From Chloranthus sessilifolius (Eukaryota; Streptophyta; Magnoliopsida; Chloranthales; Chloranthaceae), in assembly GCA_021018995.1 (NCBI GenBank), contig CM037587.1, positions 63,693,604-63,757,603 of the forward strand: a stretch of 64,000 bases of DNA, read 5' to 3'. Both the position numbers and the translations under genes were made by a program. Shown piece by piece: positions 45,750-56,819 of the stretch. Every line of letters begins with the position of its first letter. Position 1 is the first letter of the stretch. The notes beneath the pieces are model-generated. The model searched no databases. It saw only the letters and a list, made by a program, of their open reading frames with translations, and was not told the origin of the DNA.

Positions 45750-46350
45750 GAGCTTCGATAGGTTCAGGGAACCTCTCGACAGGTTTTGAGGCTTATTTGT
45801 GCTTCATTCGATAGGTTGAAGTAAGCTTCCGACAGGTTGGATGACTTCTCGACAGGATTTGCTGCATTGTTCAATAGGATGACATCAAAACCTCCTGTTG
45901 TCTTAGCTTCAGCCAACCCCTCGACAGGTTATAGTTCAACCTGTAGATTTCTTTTACAGCTCCAGTTGAGTTTTCGACAGGTTGACTCAACCGCGTGTAG
46001 CTTCATGTAAGTTCTCGCTAGGTTGGCTTTGACTTCTCGGTAGGTTATGGGGAACCTCTCGACAGGTTCAATTCCGGCTTTCTGAACCTCATGAGATCCC
46101 CTGCATCTCCAGGTGAACTCTCGACAGGTTGCAACACACCACTCGACAGGTTCTTTCAGCTTGTCGACAACTTCATTTTTTCTTCGTCAGAACTTATTGA
46201 TGAGTTCTCATTCAATTTTAAGTAACTTGACAGGATGCTTCATTTGGTTTCAACTCCTCCACAGGTTCTGGGAACTTGTCGATCTCTTCATATCCAAACA
46301 TCCAAACCTGTTAACAGGTTGAATTAACCTCTCGACAAGTTATAGCCTTT
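45750..46350 (-). repeat. AACCTGTCGACAGGTT array in LTR U3
   Basis: More than fifteen 'tcgacaggtt' half-sites or variants, at positions that match those in the LTR at 1,880-2,505. They lie upstream of the TATA box. Confidence 0.88.
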
Positions 46351-46443
46351 GCTCCCACAGCTGGCACATAGCTTTGGGGTGATGTTCTTCATCTATTCAG
46401 CACTCAACACCTTTTGAGGGGTTCAATCTTCATCTACTGCAGC

Positions 46444-47192
46444 CATTGTAGTAAAATGGCATATGCGACCCTATGCGATGGCATAGGGCCATGGCATAAC
46501 TTTTTTTTTTTTTTTTTTTCATAAAATCTCAAAAAATCCTAAAAAATTCTCAAAAAATTCTCAAAGTACCACATATTGATCAATAATATGTTTTGTGTTA
46601 AGTTTGGGCTCTATTAATTTTGTAGTATATAGAATGCGAAGTAAAAGTATATAATATAAGTATATAAACTATAAGTTATAAATGAAAATATAAATTTCAT
46701 TAATGTTAAACAAAATAGTATAAAAATGAACATAAGAACATACAAAAAAGAAGGAAAATAGTATATTTTAAGTTCTAACCCACAATGGTATATCTCCATA
46801 AGGTTGAAGGAAAAATATAAATTTCATTAAAAAATAAGTTAAAATAGTACAAAAATATAGTGGATCATACAAAAGAGAAGGAAAAGACTAAAGAGAAAAA
46901 TTATTGTAGAATAAGAAGCATTAGGAAAAGAAATCCCCTATTTATAGGGGTTGGGAAAGCTTGAAAAGCAAAGACAAAAAAAAAAAAAAACTTATAGTAG
47001 AGAAGTATGCCATGGCATACACAGTATGCGATGGCATACAGTCGCAAATGCGACAGTATGCTATGACATACTATTGTATGCGATGGCATACTTACATGTA
47101 TCGCATATACCATCATGGCATATGCGATACAGCCATCCAAAATGACATATGCGATCGCATAATGACATACGAGATAGCATATGACATCAATG
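46444..47192. mobile_element. hAT-like non-autonomous element in the LTR
   Basis: A 749-bp insert absent from the related LTRs at this position. The ends CATTG...CAATG are short inverted repeats. The flanking 8 bp are ACTGCAGC and ATTGCAGC, an imperfect 8-bp target duplication as expected for hAT elements. Both end regions are packed with 'tatgcgatggcata' and related words; a full palindrome ATGCGATCGCAT lies at about 47,150-47,161. A T-run sits at 46,501-46,519. No coding capacity. Confidence 0.7.
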
Positions 47193-47461
47193 ATTGCAGC
47201 TGCTCTTGCTCCCAAGTGTACCCAGTTGGGCATATGCCATTCCTATGGACTTCTGAGGCTTTGTGAACTATTTGATGGTTGGCTTTTTGGGCTGCATAAG
47301 CACATGTTGAGGTAGTAGGTCCCTTCTTTGGCATTTTTAGATGAATGTTTGCACTATGACTACACTTTATTGCTTAACTACAAAACATACTCAAGGCACA
47401 TTATTAGTCACCTCAAAGGTTAGGTTAGGAAGTGAAAAATGATATTTTTCACTGATCAACA

Positions 47462-49013
47462 ATCAACTCGATCCAACCTGCTTTTTGCCCAACCTGACTT
47501 GGCCTATTAGTCCACCTAACCCAAAGGTTGGGTCGATGTCTCATGCCCTACTGTCTCGATGAGTTAAGTTTATGTGCCCGACTCGATAAAAAATTCGGGT
47601 TGGGTGGGTGTGCTCGGGCATCGAGTTGACCCCACCCATTGAAAGACCTAGTGGTGATTTATGTAAAATTTAGGTTTCTGACATCTAAATTCAAACTTTC
47701 TTAAAAGCATAATGAAAGATTTACAAATCCTAAAGCCAAATCTAAATACACTATTTAAACATTCAAACAAAGCGATTTGCAAATTCAAATATTTTAAATC
47801 CTTGATTTGAAATTCCTAGATTTAAAATGCTTCGCCAGAATTGAAATTCTCAAATTCAAAAACTCGTTTCCAAACTTAGCCTTTGGGTATCCTACATTTA
47901 TGCTTGGACTAAGCATCTAATTGGTGCACGATACTTTTAATTGGGAAAAACATATGGTAAGTGGCTTATTTTAGAGTGCATAGATAGATAATTTAGATCT
48001 TATAATGAGTGAGTTTTGGGCCCTCTTTAGTTCAATTTATAAACTTCTCGATCTATTGGATTGCTTAAAGTCATGTGTTACATGGCTGAATGTGAGACAT
48101 TCATGGAATAGTTTAGTTAACACTGGTTTGTGCAATTATTTCATTACAAAATGGTGTGGCGCAAATTATAAATATTATTAATTTATTTTATTAAAAAAAT
48201 AAAATAATAAAATCAGCCAAGATCATAATAAATTCGATTAAAAATTCTCTATAAACTATTTTGTGTCCAAACGCAGCCCCATAAATTTGTGGGCAGGACC
48301 TTATTGTGCATTGGGACTATAAATTAGGGAGTTTGAAGGGCACAGAAATCTGTGTGGGTCAAGAAGTCCACATGTGTGGTCATTGTCTACTTAATCAGCG
48401 GTCCGCTCACTGTAGACAAACTGAATGATCTAACAGGTAGGATCTTCTGTACGGTGAGACTTTAATTTTCAAGATATTTTAACTACACATGGAGTGGACG
48501 TATCAAATCCTACCATATCCACGCTAACATGTAACGTGGCTTAGATTCTACAGATCTATTAATAACTATGCCAATCCCATTTTTGAAAGGATTAATGAGG
48601 AGTAAGCCATTTCAATCGATGTGGGGTCAAAAATTGCTTTCTTCATATTCCCAATTCTTAGAAATATATGGAACTTCGTATGTGAGGCTTAAGGTGGTGA
48701 AGATGGTGAGCTCTACACTCGATATTTGCTTGCTTCCTCTCTCATATTAATAAGATATAGGTTATTGGGTGAGATTTATTTTCCTATGTGTTAGTAATAT
48801 AAGTGCTTTATTGTGTGATATTTATTCAAGTGTTGCTTTTCAAGTACGATACTCTCTACGTCTCTATGACACGTAAGATAGGGGGACAGGAAATGCAACC
48901 GTCCCTGAAACTGAGGGCATTATCAAATGTCCCGTCCTCCACAAATTTGGTGCGTTGATTTTATAAACATGGGTCGCTACAAAAAATAGTGTTGCTTTTA
49001 ATAGTGCATGGGT
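47462..49013 (+). other. Intergenic DNA right of the Athila element
   Basis: No gene is seen. 47,465-47,640 is the GGGTTGGGTC-type block also found at 28,640-29,110. 47,660-47,890 is AT-rich with 'gatttgaaattc'-like words and the inverse of the element end at 29,478. From 48,000 on the text looks unique. Confidence 0.5.
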
Positions 49014-49138
49014 CACTACAAAAAATAAGACTATTAGCGTCAGTCAAAAATTGACGCTATTAACAAAAAATCTGACACTAATAGCCTTAATAATTATTTT
49101 GTAAAAAATTATCGCTAATAGTCTTATTTTTTGTAGTA
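49014..49138. mobile_element. CACTA-type MITE 1
   Basis: Starts 'cactacaaaaaataagacta' and ends with its inverse 'tagtcttattttttgtagta'; 125 bp, with 'ttgacgctattaacaaaaaa' in the middle. The last base departs from the CACTA rule and no target duplicate is clear. Confidence 0.75.
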
Positions 49139-49246
49139 GCTAATGGGATTGTGCCCAAATTTTTTGTGTCACACTCGATCAATTTTATCCAAATTGCGTT
49201 GACATTTGATCCTTGTGATGGGTTCAACAAGATGCCTAGCTGGTGT

Positions 49247-49383
49247 CACTACAAAAATAAGATGTTTCAGCGGCACTTGCTGTTAAGGTAATTTTTGGTA
49301 ATGACAAGATTCATAGCGGCAGTTTTTTGTAACGACAGGACTAATGTTAAAAAGTGCCGCTAATAGTCTTATTTTTTATAGTG
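49247..49383. mobile_element. CACTA-type MITE 2
   Basis: 'cactacaaaaataagatgtt' to 'tagtcttattttttatagtg'; 137 bp. Inner inverted words are 'cagcggcac' and 'gtgccgct'. The 3-bp flanks are TGT and TGC. Confidence 0.78.
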
Positions 49384-49954
49384 TGCGATTGCAAGCAACC
49401 GATTGCATAGATCCAAGCCTCTAATCATATATAAAACATAAATTTACCTTTTTTTTTTTACTTTTTTCTTATAAATAAATTTACCTTTATGATAATAATA
49501 AAAATACGTATGACCATTCGATTAGGTACAAAACTTAAAAGTTATACGGTTGAAGGTTCAAATCCTCACCCTTTATAGGGACCGAACTCTCTTGACCTTC
49601 ATTTAAATATTAAAATGGCGTTTAATTGTTCATATTCCCTAAGTTTTTTAGGTCTATTACATCTAAGAAAAAACACATGTTTTGAGAGTTTTGAACCATC
49701 TGATTTGTGCACTCTACTATCAACCATTATGATTAGTTTCAATGGCTGATATTAAAGATTACCAATAAAGATTACCAATAAGCTAGTTCACATTCACTTT
49801 GGATATAATTCTTTGACTAAAATAGTTTATAATGATTGATTGTCACCTAGGCAATTTAGATTGATCATAAATGTTCCCCACATGTTACAGGGCACACATC
49901 AATGGTGTGAGATCAAAATTTTAAACTAAAATGGTGAAAGACTATTTAAACACC

Positions 49955-50090
49955 CAGTACAAAAATAAGGTGTTTCAGCAGCAGTAAAAAACTGTCACTA
50001 TTAACAAAAAACTGCCGCTACTAGTGTTATCGCTAATAAAACAACAAGTGTTTTTATTAATAGCAGCTAATTGCCTTATTTTTTATAGTG
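49955..50090. mobile_element. CACTA-type MITE 3, inside the fold-back element
   Basis: 'cagtacaaaaataaggtgtt' to 'ccttattttttatagtg'; 136 bp with a perfect 3-bp target duplication ACC (49,952-49,954 and 50,091-50,093). It splits the palindrome 'aaacaccatttggtgttt', which is intact at about 53,697-53,716. Confidence 0.85.
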
Positions 50091-50628
50091 ACCATTTGGT
50101 GTTTAAACGGTGGCCATGAGCCACTATCCCTTAATAATAAGGGATAATGGCTCCTGACCAACGACATATAAGCACCAAATGGTGTTTAAATTGTCTTACC
50201 CCACTAAAATGTTACTTTTTATCTCACACCATTGAAGTGTGAATTATCATTGTGCCATGTGACACATCTATGATCAATTTAAATTGGTTAAGGGACAATC
50301 TATCGTTGGAACATGTTATCACTCGGGTCTTTTGACCTAGTTTAATGGTAATAGATGAGTGAAGCATCAAGACCCGATACTTGAGCACATACCGTATTAT
50401 GACCCACATAATATAAATTTAGAAATTTCTAATTAAGATCCGGGCTACACAAATATAGTAACTGAATTTTCAAGAGTTGTGTTACCTTAAACAACTAAGG
50501 CAAGTTTTAATCCCAATATTCATGGGATTTATTTTGGTAAACAATTTAAATCCTAAAAGGACTCTTGCTCCTTTAGCAAGAGCCGTTTGGGACTCTTTCC
50601 CTAATTCCTTCTTTTATTTATAAATACA

Positions 50629-50636
50629 AAACCTAG
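50629..50636 (+). promoter_or_regulatory. TATA box of the solo LTR
   Basis: TATAAATA, followed within 60 bp by a CT-rich leader ('cttcctctcagccgtctctc'). Confidence 0.55.
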
Positions 50637-51154
50637 AGAAATTTAGAAATTTATACACCATTCTTCCTCTCAGCCGTCTCTCTCTATTTTCTCTTCTTTG
50701 TAATAGCTCCGATAACTCTATCTTCTACACCCTTCGCGTCGGATCTCCATCACTATCGGGTTTCACGGCGAAACTGCATAGCGGGTTCCAATCTTATCGG
50801 CGACCCATGTATCCTATTCTGAAGCCTAATCTCTCCCATCAAGGATCTTAATTGTTACATAGGTTCGATTGTAAGAAAAAGATTCTCGCAAAAAGGGCTC
50901 GGGCAAATCATTGCTCGAATCCGATCTCCGTCAAACCAAAATGTCGTGGGAATTGATTCACGCTTCAACAGGTGGGTGCCTCTCAATCCATCTTAAATTA
51001 TTCAGTCTTTTTCCAAATAAATAAAGAAGCCCTAAATTTAAACCTAAAAAAGATTAGGAAAGAAAGAGATCTCGGATAACAGTTGGAAATTTTGAACTAT
51101 GCCTGAAAAATCAAACCACGATTGATCGAAATAGCCATTTCTGACATTTACGAT

Positions 51155-51300
51155 TCAAATCGTGACATTGTTCATTCAAATCGCAGCACTGTTCACTCAA
51201 ATCATGATACTATGCAAGCAATCATGACCCTTTTGTGCACAATCACATTCAATTGTGACCTCTTTTTGTTAAATCGTGATTTATGATTGGTCATGATAAG
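51155..51300. repeat. ACGATTtGAATCGT-like words in the solo LTR
   Basis: 'acgattcaaatcgtgac', 'attcaaatcgcagc', 'actcaaatcatgat', 'aatcatgac' and 'aaatcgtgatt' follow at 20-30-bp spacing. This is the least regular of the palindrome-word arrays in the window. Confidence 0.5.
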
Positions 51301-53033
51301 TCTAACTTGAAATCGCCATATCTTTTTACGTAATTGTCCGATCATTATGTATTATATATCAATTTTTATTGTCTCGATGCAATCTTCATAATGGCATAGA
51401 AATTTTAGAATTTCGACGCTATCTATGAAGTCAAAACTTGAACCTTTCATCACGCTTACATTGAGACTTCACTCATTGTATATTTATATTGGTATGCCTT
51501 TTAAAGTTCCAAACAAATCTGATCGCCGTACCGATCAATTGCCAAGTTCTATAGACATGATCACACCCCATTGAAGAGTAAATAGATTCAAACATAGAAC
51601 AAAAATGGTTAGATATTTTTTATTCTCTATTTTTATTTAATGCTTCATGTCTTATGCCATATCAATTTTTCTTTATGGATACCAAAGCTTAGGGTGCATC
51701 TTAGTTTCTTTTCGATATATGTTTCACTATTATCATATGACATACATCATATAGAAAATTACGTTAGGGCATAGGCATGATAAGTCAAAAATTAAGACAT
51801 GACATATGACATAAGCCTTCGTCATGGTGGTCCCTTGGAAAACGTGTTTAGTAAAGCTTATCGCACTGTGGCATATTTTAATTGAGTTTTAAGAAAAGAT
51901 GAGAAATAAATTTGTTAAGATACGATATGTTAAAAAAGTGAGTATTTAAGCCCACGCAAATATGCAATGGGGACGACGATACGTAGCGCCCATTGGATAA
52001 ATGCTATGAGGACGACGATACGTAGTGCACATGTCAAGAATAAAATCGGGGTGAGGACTTAAGCCCAGAATCGAATAATGTTATGCTATGTTAAGACACG
52101 TTGTGAAGGCCAGTTGAATATGAATTAAGTTTTACACATGTCATATCTTACGAGCACCGTATGGGCCCAACGTCTATAGTCGAGATGGGTCTTAAGGACA
52201 GTATGTTAGCTTTGTTTCGAACTAAGGGGACATTATTCTTACTATGCCGACAATCTTATGTGGCTGGATGGTGATTTATATTATGATATGGAGGTTATGT
52301 GATTATCTACACGTGGACCTCACGTGGTAGGCTCGAGCAGCGGCTCTAACATAGGTCGTTTAATTAAAATAAGTATAATACGAAGTACATTGTATAGGCG
52401 TATGAAGTAATAATAAAACTTACGACGACATATCATGTATGATAAGTTGATGAGACAGATAGGAAAAGAAATAAGAAATAGAAGTATCATGCACATTTAA
52501 TTCTATGTTATACTTTTTAGTTTTGTTATGATACGTTATGAGAATCATGAATATTATTGTAATGTTACAAGCTGCTTTATTTTAATTCAAAATGCACCAC
52601 AGCTCAACTGATTGCATACATGATCACCTGAGTAAGTTATGTTGGATTGATTGTACAGCCCACCGAGTTTACGCGACTGATTAAACTCACCCCTCCAAAA
52701 TCTAACAGTTTCAGATGAAGACTCCATTTATCCTGCTTACGATGACAAGGAGGCTGCTGTGCTAGAGGTGTCTTATGTAGATGAGGAAGTCGGCTATCAC
52801 CCGGATGAGAGCGTAGATCCAACAGATTTCTATGAGCCCTGAGAGCCTTTAACTCTAGTTTTCTTTTATTTCTTTTGAGAGACATATTTCTAGTCTTTTG
52901 ATACTTCTTGTGAGTTTACGTTTGGGACCATTTAACTTACGTGAAACTTGGTTTATTTCCAATCTTAGATGCATGGTTAGGATTTACTATTTTATTGTCA
53001 TTTACATTTTCCACTGTCATTTATGAGCCATTT

Positions 53034-53175
53034 CACTAAAAAAAAAAAGAATATTAGTGACAGCAAAAGACTACCGCTAATACCCTTGCCGCTAATAGTC
53101 TTAATAGCTTTCTTATTAATAGCAGCAGTTTTTTATAGCCAAAAATTGCTGCTATTAGTCTTATTTTTTGTAGTG
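53034..53175. mobile_element. CACTA-type MITE 4, inside the solo LTR
   Basis: 'cactaaaaaaaaaaagaata' to 'tagtcttattttttgtagtg'; 142 bp with the 3-bp target duplication TTT (53,031-53,033 and 53,176-53,178). Confidence 0.85.
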
Positions 53176-53395
53176 TTTGTCATTAAATGCAATATTTAAA
53201 TGTCATGATCCATATGCTAAGTTGAATTATGAGTTATGTATATGTCCGCTGCTTATCGCCCTAACAAGCGTCAAGTGTCATAATACGAAATTCTAGACCC
53301 TCAAGATCGGGTAAGGATTTTGGGTCATGACAGAACATGTCATTGCCAAAGGATCATGCTTCTAACATGATGTAAAACATCCGATCGATGAACTT

Positions 53396-53651
53396 TAATA
53401 TCAGCCATCAAAATTTAGAAAAAACATGGGTATTAGAGTGCACAAATTGGATTGTTCAAATCTCCCAAAAAGTGTGACTTTTGGACCCATAGCCCTTCAA
53501 TTGATCATATATCACTTTGACGGTAATATCAGCCATCGAAATTTAGAAAAAATGTGGGTATTAGAGTGCACAAATTGGGTTGTTCAAATCATCCAAAAAG
53601 TGTGACTTTTGGACCCGTAGTCTTTCAATTGATCATATATCACTTTGACGG
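53396..53651 (+). repeat. Tandem duplication, two 128-bp units
   Basis: 'taatatcagccatcaaaatt' at 53,396 and 'taatatcagccatcgaaatt' at 53,524 open two copies that differ at only a few positions and end 'cactttgacggta'. They lie in the right arm of the fold-back element. Confidence 0.92.
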
Positions 53652-54871
53652 TATGAATTGCTAAGATCATAAGCCAATAAATGGTGTAAAATTGTTTAAA
53701 CACCATTTGGTGTTTAAATGACGGTGAGGAGAGTCGGATCCTATTATTAAAGTTTTATTTTGAAACAAAATCATTAAAATTAACTAGTCCAACTCATTTT
53801 AGATGGGTCTCTCTCCTCACCCTAATCACTAGAATATTTATTGAATGGCAATTGTTCATTGATTAAACTGTGGTACTTGATCAAAAGGGTCTGATGTAAT
53901 GATCAGGCAGTTCTAAGATTCAGGTGAAAAAAATATGTTCATTTTGATGTTGAATTAAACCCATTGGATGATCTCCTACATTGGCTTGTGTGCTCGTTGT
54001 TGATTGTGATTGTGTTTCATCATGGCTTAAATATCGGCCACATCTAATACGTATTGGCCAATGTATTGGAAATGACTTAATATAATACCAAATATGTCCC
54101 CACTTTCACCATGGTTTTATAATTATTAGAGTTTTTAAATTTTTTTTAAAATTTCCCATTTTTTCACAAAATTATCAAAATCTATCAAATTTTCCATATA
54201 TCTACAAAGCCGTTCTATTTCTATACCTAAACTTAGGTCACTGATTATAGCCCAACCATAAGTATACTGGAACAACTTTATCTTCAATGGTTCTAGCTTT
54301 CTAGGTGCCACCTCCTAAGGAGTTACTTATACAGTCAATCTATCGATTGGTGGTGGTCAACTAGAACTAATTTTTTATTTGACTGATTCTTAATAATTCT
54401 ATTAATAATTTAAAAAAGAGACCTGCCTCTTCTGATCGAAAGTGCATAGTTAAGGTCGTAACATCCCTCAATTTAAAAAAGAGACCCGCCTCTTCTGATC
54501 AAAAGTGCTATTCATGTCACTGACAACCATGATATGATTTCCTAATGCCTTTCTCTTGTATTGTAAAGCAGTTTTCTATTTTTTTAGTTCATTAGAAGAC
54601 ACACAATACCATTCTAAGTCTCTATAGATTACTCAAGGTCTCTGTATTAGTACCACTCATATTTCTGCATCTGTTCACTTATAGGCTGGAATTTGACTAA
54701 CTACAAGTTCACTATATAAACTAATAAAAGCCTGACATAAAAGTTTCATATATGTTTTCTAGCATTTATAGTGTTTAATCAAAATTAGGTATTTAGGAGT
54801 TATTATTACATTGAACTACTGTGGTTTTTCACCAAGCCATGGCTATATCACTATAGAGTCAACTTGGATAG

Positions 54872-54905
<34 letters not shown>

Positions 54906-56534
54906 CTTTTTTTGTGGAGAAAAAAGAAAAAAGGCTGTTTATGAATTTTTTGCTATGACTGATGTAATTTCATTTAGGATGTGTGATTGCTATAATAAGA
55001 TCCATTTAGGATGTGTAATTGCTATAATAAGATTCAATTCAGGAAAAAAATATGCCTTATATTATTAATATAAAGGAGTCTTTTGTAATGTTGGTTTGCG
55101 CTACTATTTCTTTGACGGGGTCGAGTGATGCTTTGGGGATTGTGTGTGGAATTATACTGTATGTGTTGCTGCATCTGAGAGAGATGGATTAATTGCTCGA
55201 GTCTTGCCCAGTGGGGGATTAATAATTTCTCTAGCTTTGGATCTTCTATGAATGTGTAGAACTAGGAGATGGAGAGGAAGAGGGGTTTTGACTTTTGAGT
55301 CTTGCCCAATGGTGTTAGTTAGGGATTGACTCTTTTAAAAATGATGAACCTGGGGTGTGATTGGAACCCAATAAATTTTCACATATCTGTCAAGTGACTC
55401 TTTCGACTAATTTATTTTACTGAAAATAAATTTGAGCAATATATTTGCAGGTAGAAGAGTACATGAACTGGCTTCTATGAGATGATGAACCTGGGGTGTG
55501 ATTGAAATCAAAATCCTGAGAAGGGGGGCATGATCTGTGTAGTAAGTTGAAGGCTATGGTTTATATTATTTGTCCACTTGGTATATCATGTCTCATTCTA
55601 AGAAATGATATTTGTATGAGCAAAGGGCTTTAATCTTTTTATGTAATTAGGCTTCATTATAATGAAGGCCATGGTCTTGCAACTTTGCCCAGTTCAATCA
55701 CATAATAAACTATTAAGCCCTTAGTTTCATTCCATTTAGCACCAGAACCTAAAACAGTGTTGTTTTGGGATTACTTTCCATGTGGCATGTGATCTATGGT
55801 TAGACGCATGAGTTCATCCACATGTTGGATCCCACTAGCGGCCTGGCCTTTTTAAAAATAAATATTAAGTTCTTATTAGATACTTGCAATATATTAATTT
55901 ATGATGGTACATACTTAAAATTAGCAAGACCCATTCACAGTCTTATAAATATTAGCAAGCATTTGGTGAAAGCCATTATTATAACACGGTTTGTTAGACT
56001 ACTCAAATATGAATGATGACAAAATATTTTTGTTTGTACAAGTTGATGATCAATGAGTAGCATCCACGCCAGGTATAGCCATATATGTGGGTGAGGTTGG
56101 GCTAGGTCAATACCTTTACTTGTCGAATCCTTTACTTGTAGCTCTTACTTGATGAGCATATTATTAACTAGCATGGAAGATTAGCTCGTTTGCCTAATAT
56201 AGCTGAAGGGTTCTTTGTTACATTAAGACCATGACTAGCTTGGTGTGGATGGGAAATAGATCCTAGAAGAACTACAAGTAAAGGATTCAAGGTGAGATTG
56301 GTAATTTGGCACATAAAGACCATGACCACAATTGAGCTGCTACTTCAATAACATAGTTAGTAATTTGGGCGATTTGATTGGATTTGTTTGGATACATGCT
56401 CCAGGTGAGATTGGTAGCTCTGGTGTATGGTGTAGTGATCGACCTTTGAATGATTTAACCCCATCAAATTCAGGTAGCCTTTCTCTATTCTTGTAGCGTA
56501 CACTCATTGGCCATTCTTAAAAATGTTATATAGG
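53652..56534 (+). other. Intergenic DNA
   Basis: No gene is supported. It holds a short inverted copy of the 32,525-32,600 repeat at 53,885-53,945, a 62-bp-offset duplication near 54,408 and 54,470 ('aaaaaagagacc(t/c)gcctc'), a 32-base T-run at 54,874-54,905, a short duplication near 54,978 and 55,006, and a repeated phrase 'gatgaacctggggtgtgatt' at about 55,342 and 55,483. Confidence 0.5.
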
Positions 56535-56819
56535 CTATATTTGGCATTGCTGTTTGGGAGAGTAGAAAAGAGCAACAACTGCTCTTTGTTATTGCAAAGA
56601 AATGTGGGGAGAGAGTGAAGGATTGGAGGAATATAAAAGGGAGGATCTTTGAAATAGGAAAAACAACCCTCTTTAAAAGAGCATGATTTTTCATGATTCA
56701 AAGAGCAGCCCTCCCTTTTCTCTTCCTCCAATCCTCCTCTCTCTCCCATTTTCATTTGCTACAATAAAGAGCAGTTGCTACTCTTTTCTACTCTCCCAAA
56801 GAGCAATCCCAAACACAAC
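56535..56819. mobile_element. Fold-back MITE (about 285 bp)
   Basis: The two halves are inverted copies over most of their length: 'gtttgggagagtagaaaaga' on the left against 'cttttctactctcccaaa' on the right, and 'gaaggattggagga' against 'tcctccaatcctcc'. Outer ends are 'tatatttggcattgc' and 'gcaatcccaaacaca'. Target duplicates are not clear. Confidence 0.78.

Larger units (their letters stand above)
32604..47461 (-). mobile_element. Long Athila element with extra coding region (fossil)
   Basis: Ty3/gypsy, Athila lineage, minus strand. Order in element sense: 5' LTR (44,472-47,461), primer-binding site complementary to tRNA-Asp, gag, protease, reverse transcriptase, RNase H, integrase, palindrome-word array, extra coding region, non-coding tail, polypurine tract, and the outer 285 bp of the 3' LTR. 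The rest of that LTR is probably the piece at 1,275-2,588. The coding part is broken in about ten or more places. By eye the LTR pieces differ by 7-10 percent, so the element is probably several million years old. A hAT-like element sits in its 5' LTR. Confidence 0.9.
44472..47461 (-). repeat. Athila 5' LTR (about 3.0 kb with insert)
   Basis: Element-sense ends TGTTGATCAG...CAACACA. It holds U3 with the palindrome array (45,750-46,350), a TATA box (45,467-45,474), a purine-rich leader and U5 words shared with the other Athila LTRs. Without the hAT-like insert (46,444-47,192 plus target duplicate) it is about 2.2 kb, the size of the LTR at 57,953-60,170. Confidence 0.88.
50314..53332 (+). mobile_element. 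Solo LTR, chromovirus type (fossil)
   Basis: A 3.0-kb unit running TGTTATCACT...GGGTCATGACA with a perfect 5-bp target duplication GAACA (50,309-50,313 and 53,333-53,337). The end GGGTCATGACA and the 'taaactcacccctccaaaat' word near 52,681 are typical of Tekay/Del LTRs. It has a TATA box at 50,629 and a CT-rich leader, but no internal genes, primer-binding site or second LTR. It is the product of LTR-LTR recombination. A CACTA MITE is inserted at 53,034. Confidence 0.85.
49675..53500. mobile_element. Fold-back element, split by later insertions
   Basis: The left arm (49,675-50,135) and right arm (50,136-50,313 continued at 53,333-53,500) are inverted copies: 'gatttgtgcactcta' on the left against 'tagagtgcacaaattg' on the right, and 'tcaatggtgtgaga' against 'tctcacaccattga'. 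The centre is near 50,135 ('taataataagggataatggc'). A CACTA MITE interrupts the left arm and a solo LTR the right arm. No coding capacity; the superfamily is not assigned. Confidence 0.6.

Noticed and set aside
46901-47266. Open frames on both strands in the hAT-like insert
   Set aside because: They translate the repeated ATGCGATGGCATA words and have no independent support.
50690-50970. First exon of a host gene with a CT-rich leader
   Set aside because: The stretch lies inside a unit with LTR ends and exact 5-bp target duplicates, so it is the leader of a retroelement LTR.
54811-55068. Open frame spanning a poly-T run
   Set aside because: The frame is carried by the T-run (poly-Phe) and short repeats; no similarity is recognised.
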